Assembly: GCA_017304505.1 (NCBI GenBank)
Contig: JAFKKQ010000117.1
Span: forward strand, 1 to 13,804
Direction: 5' to 3'
Source of the DNA: Hyphomicrobiales bacterium
GTDB taxonomy: Bacteria; Pseudomonadota; Alphaproteobacteria; Rhizobiales; Xanthobacteraceae
Length of the DNA: 13,804 nt
This document shows positions 13,207-13,804 of the stretch, one piece after another; position 1 is the first letter of the stretch; each line of letters begins with the position of its first letter. Under the pieces are notes generated by a model. That model was given only the letters and a program-made list of their open reading frames with translations, was not told where the DNA came from and did no database searches. The position numbers and the translations under genes were made by a program.

Positions 13207-13383
13207 CTAACGGCTGGCGGCGTCGCGCTCGCGCACCGGAGCATCCGTGTCCTCGAACAGAATCCGTTCGGCGGCGCCGTCGAGATCGTCGTACTGGCCG
13301 CTGTTGAGCGCCCACATGAACGCGCCGAGCCCTGCAGCACCGAGCGCCAGGGCAATCGGCACGAGATACAGGAAGTCCTCCAT
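13207..13383 (-). CDS. fixS: Cbb3-type cytochrome oxidase maturation protein CcoS/FixS
   Basis: This 58-residue membrane protein is needed for cofactor insertion into the high-affinity cbb3 oxidase. It reads [20 protein letters not shown], then AFMWALNSGQYDDLDGAAER, then ILFEDT. One transmembrane helix spans about residues 6-25, followed by the family motif F-W-x-x-x-S-G-Q-Y-D-D-L-x-G-x-A-x-R-I-L. The 'W..NSGQYDDL' and 'R.LFED' elements are what identify CcoS/FixS. It overlaps the fixI stop by one base (TGATG), as in fixGHIS/ccoGHIS operons, and would be the last gene of that operon. The stop is TAG at 13209-13207. It is easily missed because of its size. Confidence 0.92.
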   Translation of the reverse strand: MEDFLYLVPIALALGAAGLGAFMWALNSGQYDDLDGAAERILFEDTDAPVRERDAASR

Positions 13384-13804
13384 CAAGCTCTCCCGGCCGC
13401 GGGCTGCGAAACCACGCTCTTATCGCTCCCGTTCGTCGCGCGATTCTGCGGAGAGCCGCGCAAGCGCAGCGCGTTGGCAACCACGACAATCGACGATCCC
13501 GACATTGCGATCGCAGCGACGAGCGGCGTGACGTAACCGAGGATGGCGATCGGCACGGCGATGAGATTGTAGGCGACTGCAAGGCCCAGGTTCTGGCGGA
13601 CGAGCCGCCCGGCCGAACGCGCGATCCGGATCGCCTGCGGCACCGCCAGCAGGGATTCGTGCAGGAAGACGAGATCGGCGGCGTTGCGGCCGATGTCGGC
13701 CGCCGAGGCGGGCGCCATCGAGGCATGCGCAGCGACCAGCGCCGGCGCATCGTTGAGGCCGTCGCCCACCATGAGGGGCTTGAGGCCGGATGCGGCGATG
13801 GCCG
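13383..13804 (-). CDS. fixI: Copper-translocating P-type ATPase CcoI/FixI, C-terminal part
   Basis: This gene runs off the right edge; about 140 C-terminal residues are present. The fragment begins in the phosphorylation-domain hinge ([16 protein letters not shown]; the [10 protein letters not shown] motif is invariant in P1B-ATPases). It continues through '[20 protein letters not shown]' and two last helices ([20 protein letters not shown] and '[17 protein letters not shown]'), the latter carrying the M-S-x-S-S metal-site residues of the final P1B helix. FixI/CcoI delivers copper for assembly of the cbb3 oxidase, usually under FixLJ/FixK or FNR-type oxygen control, though no promoter is visible here. 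The identification leans partly on the linked fixS. The soluble tail (about 22 residues, to the TGA at 13385-13383) is variable in the family. Confidence 0.93.
   Translation of the reverse strand, partial: AIAASGLKPLMVGDGLNDAPALVAAHASMAPASAADIGRNAADLVFLHESLLAVPQAIRIARSAGRLVRQNLGLAVAYNLIAVPIAILGYVTPLVAAIAMSGSSIVVVANALRLRGSPQNRATNGSDKSVVSQPAAGRA

Noticed and set aside
13069..13536. A plus-strand frame of 155 codons across the repeat and opposite fixS/fixI
   Set aside because: It runs through the palindromic element and antisense to two clear genes; the translation has no family features.

Overview
The window is high-GC bacterial DNA, and its gene families suggest an alphaproteobacterium of the Hyphomicrobiales (Bradyrhizobium / Rhodopseudomonas-like). 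The signs are the 3' end of a fixI-fixS (ccoI-ccoS) microaerobic oxidase assembly locus, a Bug/TctC-type solute-binding protein, a NitT/TauT-type ABC importer, an intergenic paired-hairpin repeat of the rhizobial kind, and a PrtD/HlyD-type I secretion pair. The assignment rests on family recognition and composition, not on a database search.

Layout. Positions 1-260 hold the C-terminal end of an unidentified protein. Positions 355-2981 are a complete three-gene ABC importer operon (binding protein, ATPase, permease), with an 18 bp gap and then a 4 bp ATGA overlap. It converges on a cupin-domain gene (3060-3623, minus), with a long hairpin between the two. Divergent from the cupin gene is an orphan Bug/TctC-type periplasmic binding protein (3826-4818) without TctA/TctB membrane partners. 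Together the left third looks like small-organic-acid or aromatic-compound uptake and catabolism, but no substrate can be read from the sequence.

Positions 4819-5560 contain no intact gene. They hold a hairpin, a short relic that reads like the extreme C-terminus of a LivM branched-chain amino acid permease, and then about 490 bp of AT-richer DNA with several inverted repeats that leads up to the next gene.

Positions 5561-11779 are the most interesting part: a compact type I secretion cassette. The first gene encodes a 987-residue, cysteine-free protein without a signal peptide. It has a large right-handed parallel beta-helix domain (carbohydrate-active-enzyme-like), then two Pro-Thr linkers, each followed by a copy of the same 143-residue RTX plus C-terminal-signal module. 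The two copies lie exactly 546 bp apart. A structured intergenic spacer with strong hairpins separates it from the secretion ABC transporter (PrtD family) and the HlyD-family adaptor, which overlap by 4 bp. The outer-membrane TolC partner is not in the window.

The right end holds a class II dihydroorotase (pyrC, 11971-13005), a REP-like palindromic repeat (13064-13150), and on the minus strand a small fixS/ccoS gene (13207-13383) that overlaps by one base the 3' end of fixI/ccoI, a copper P-type ATPase that continues beyond the window.
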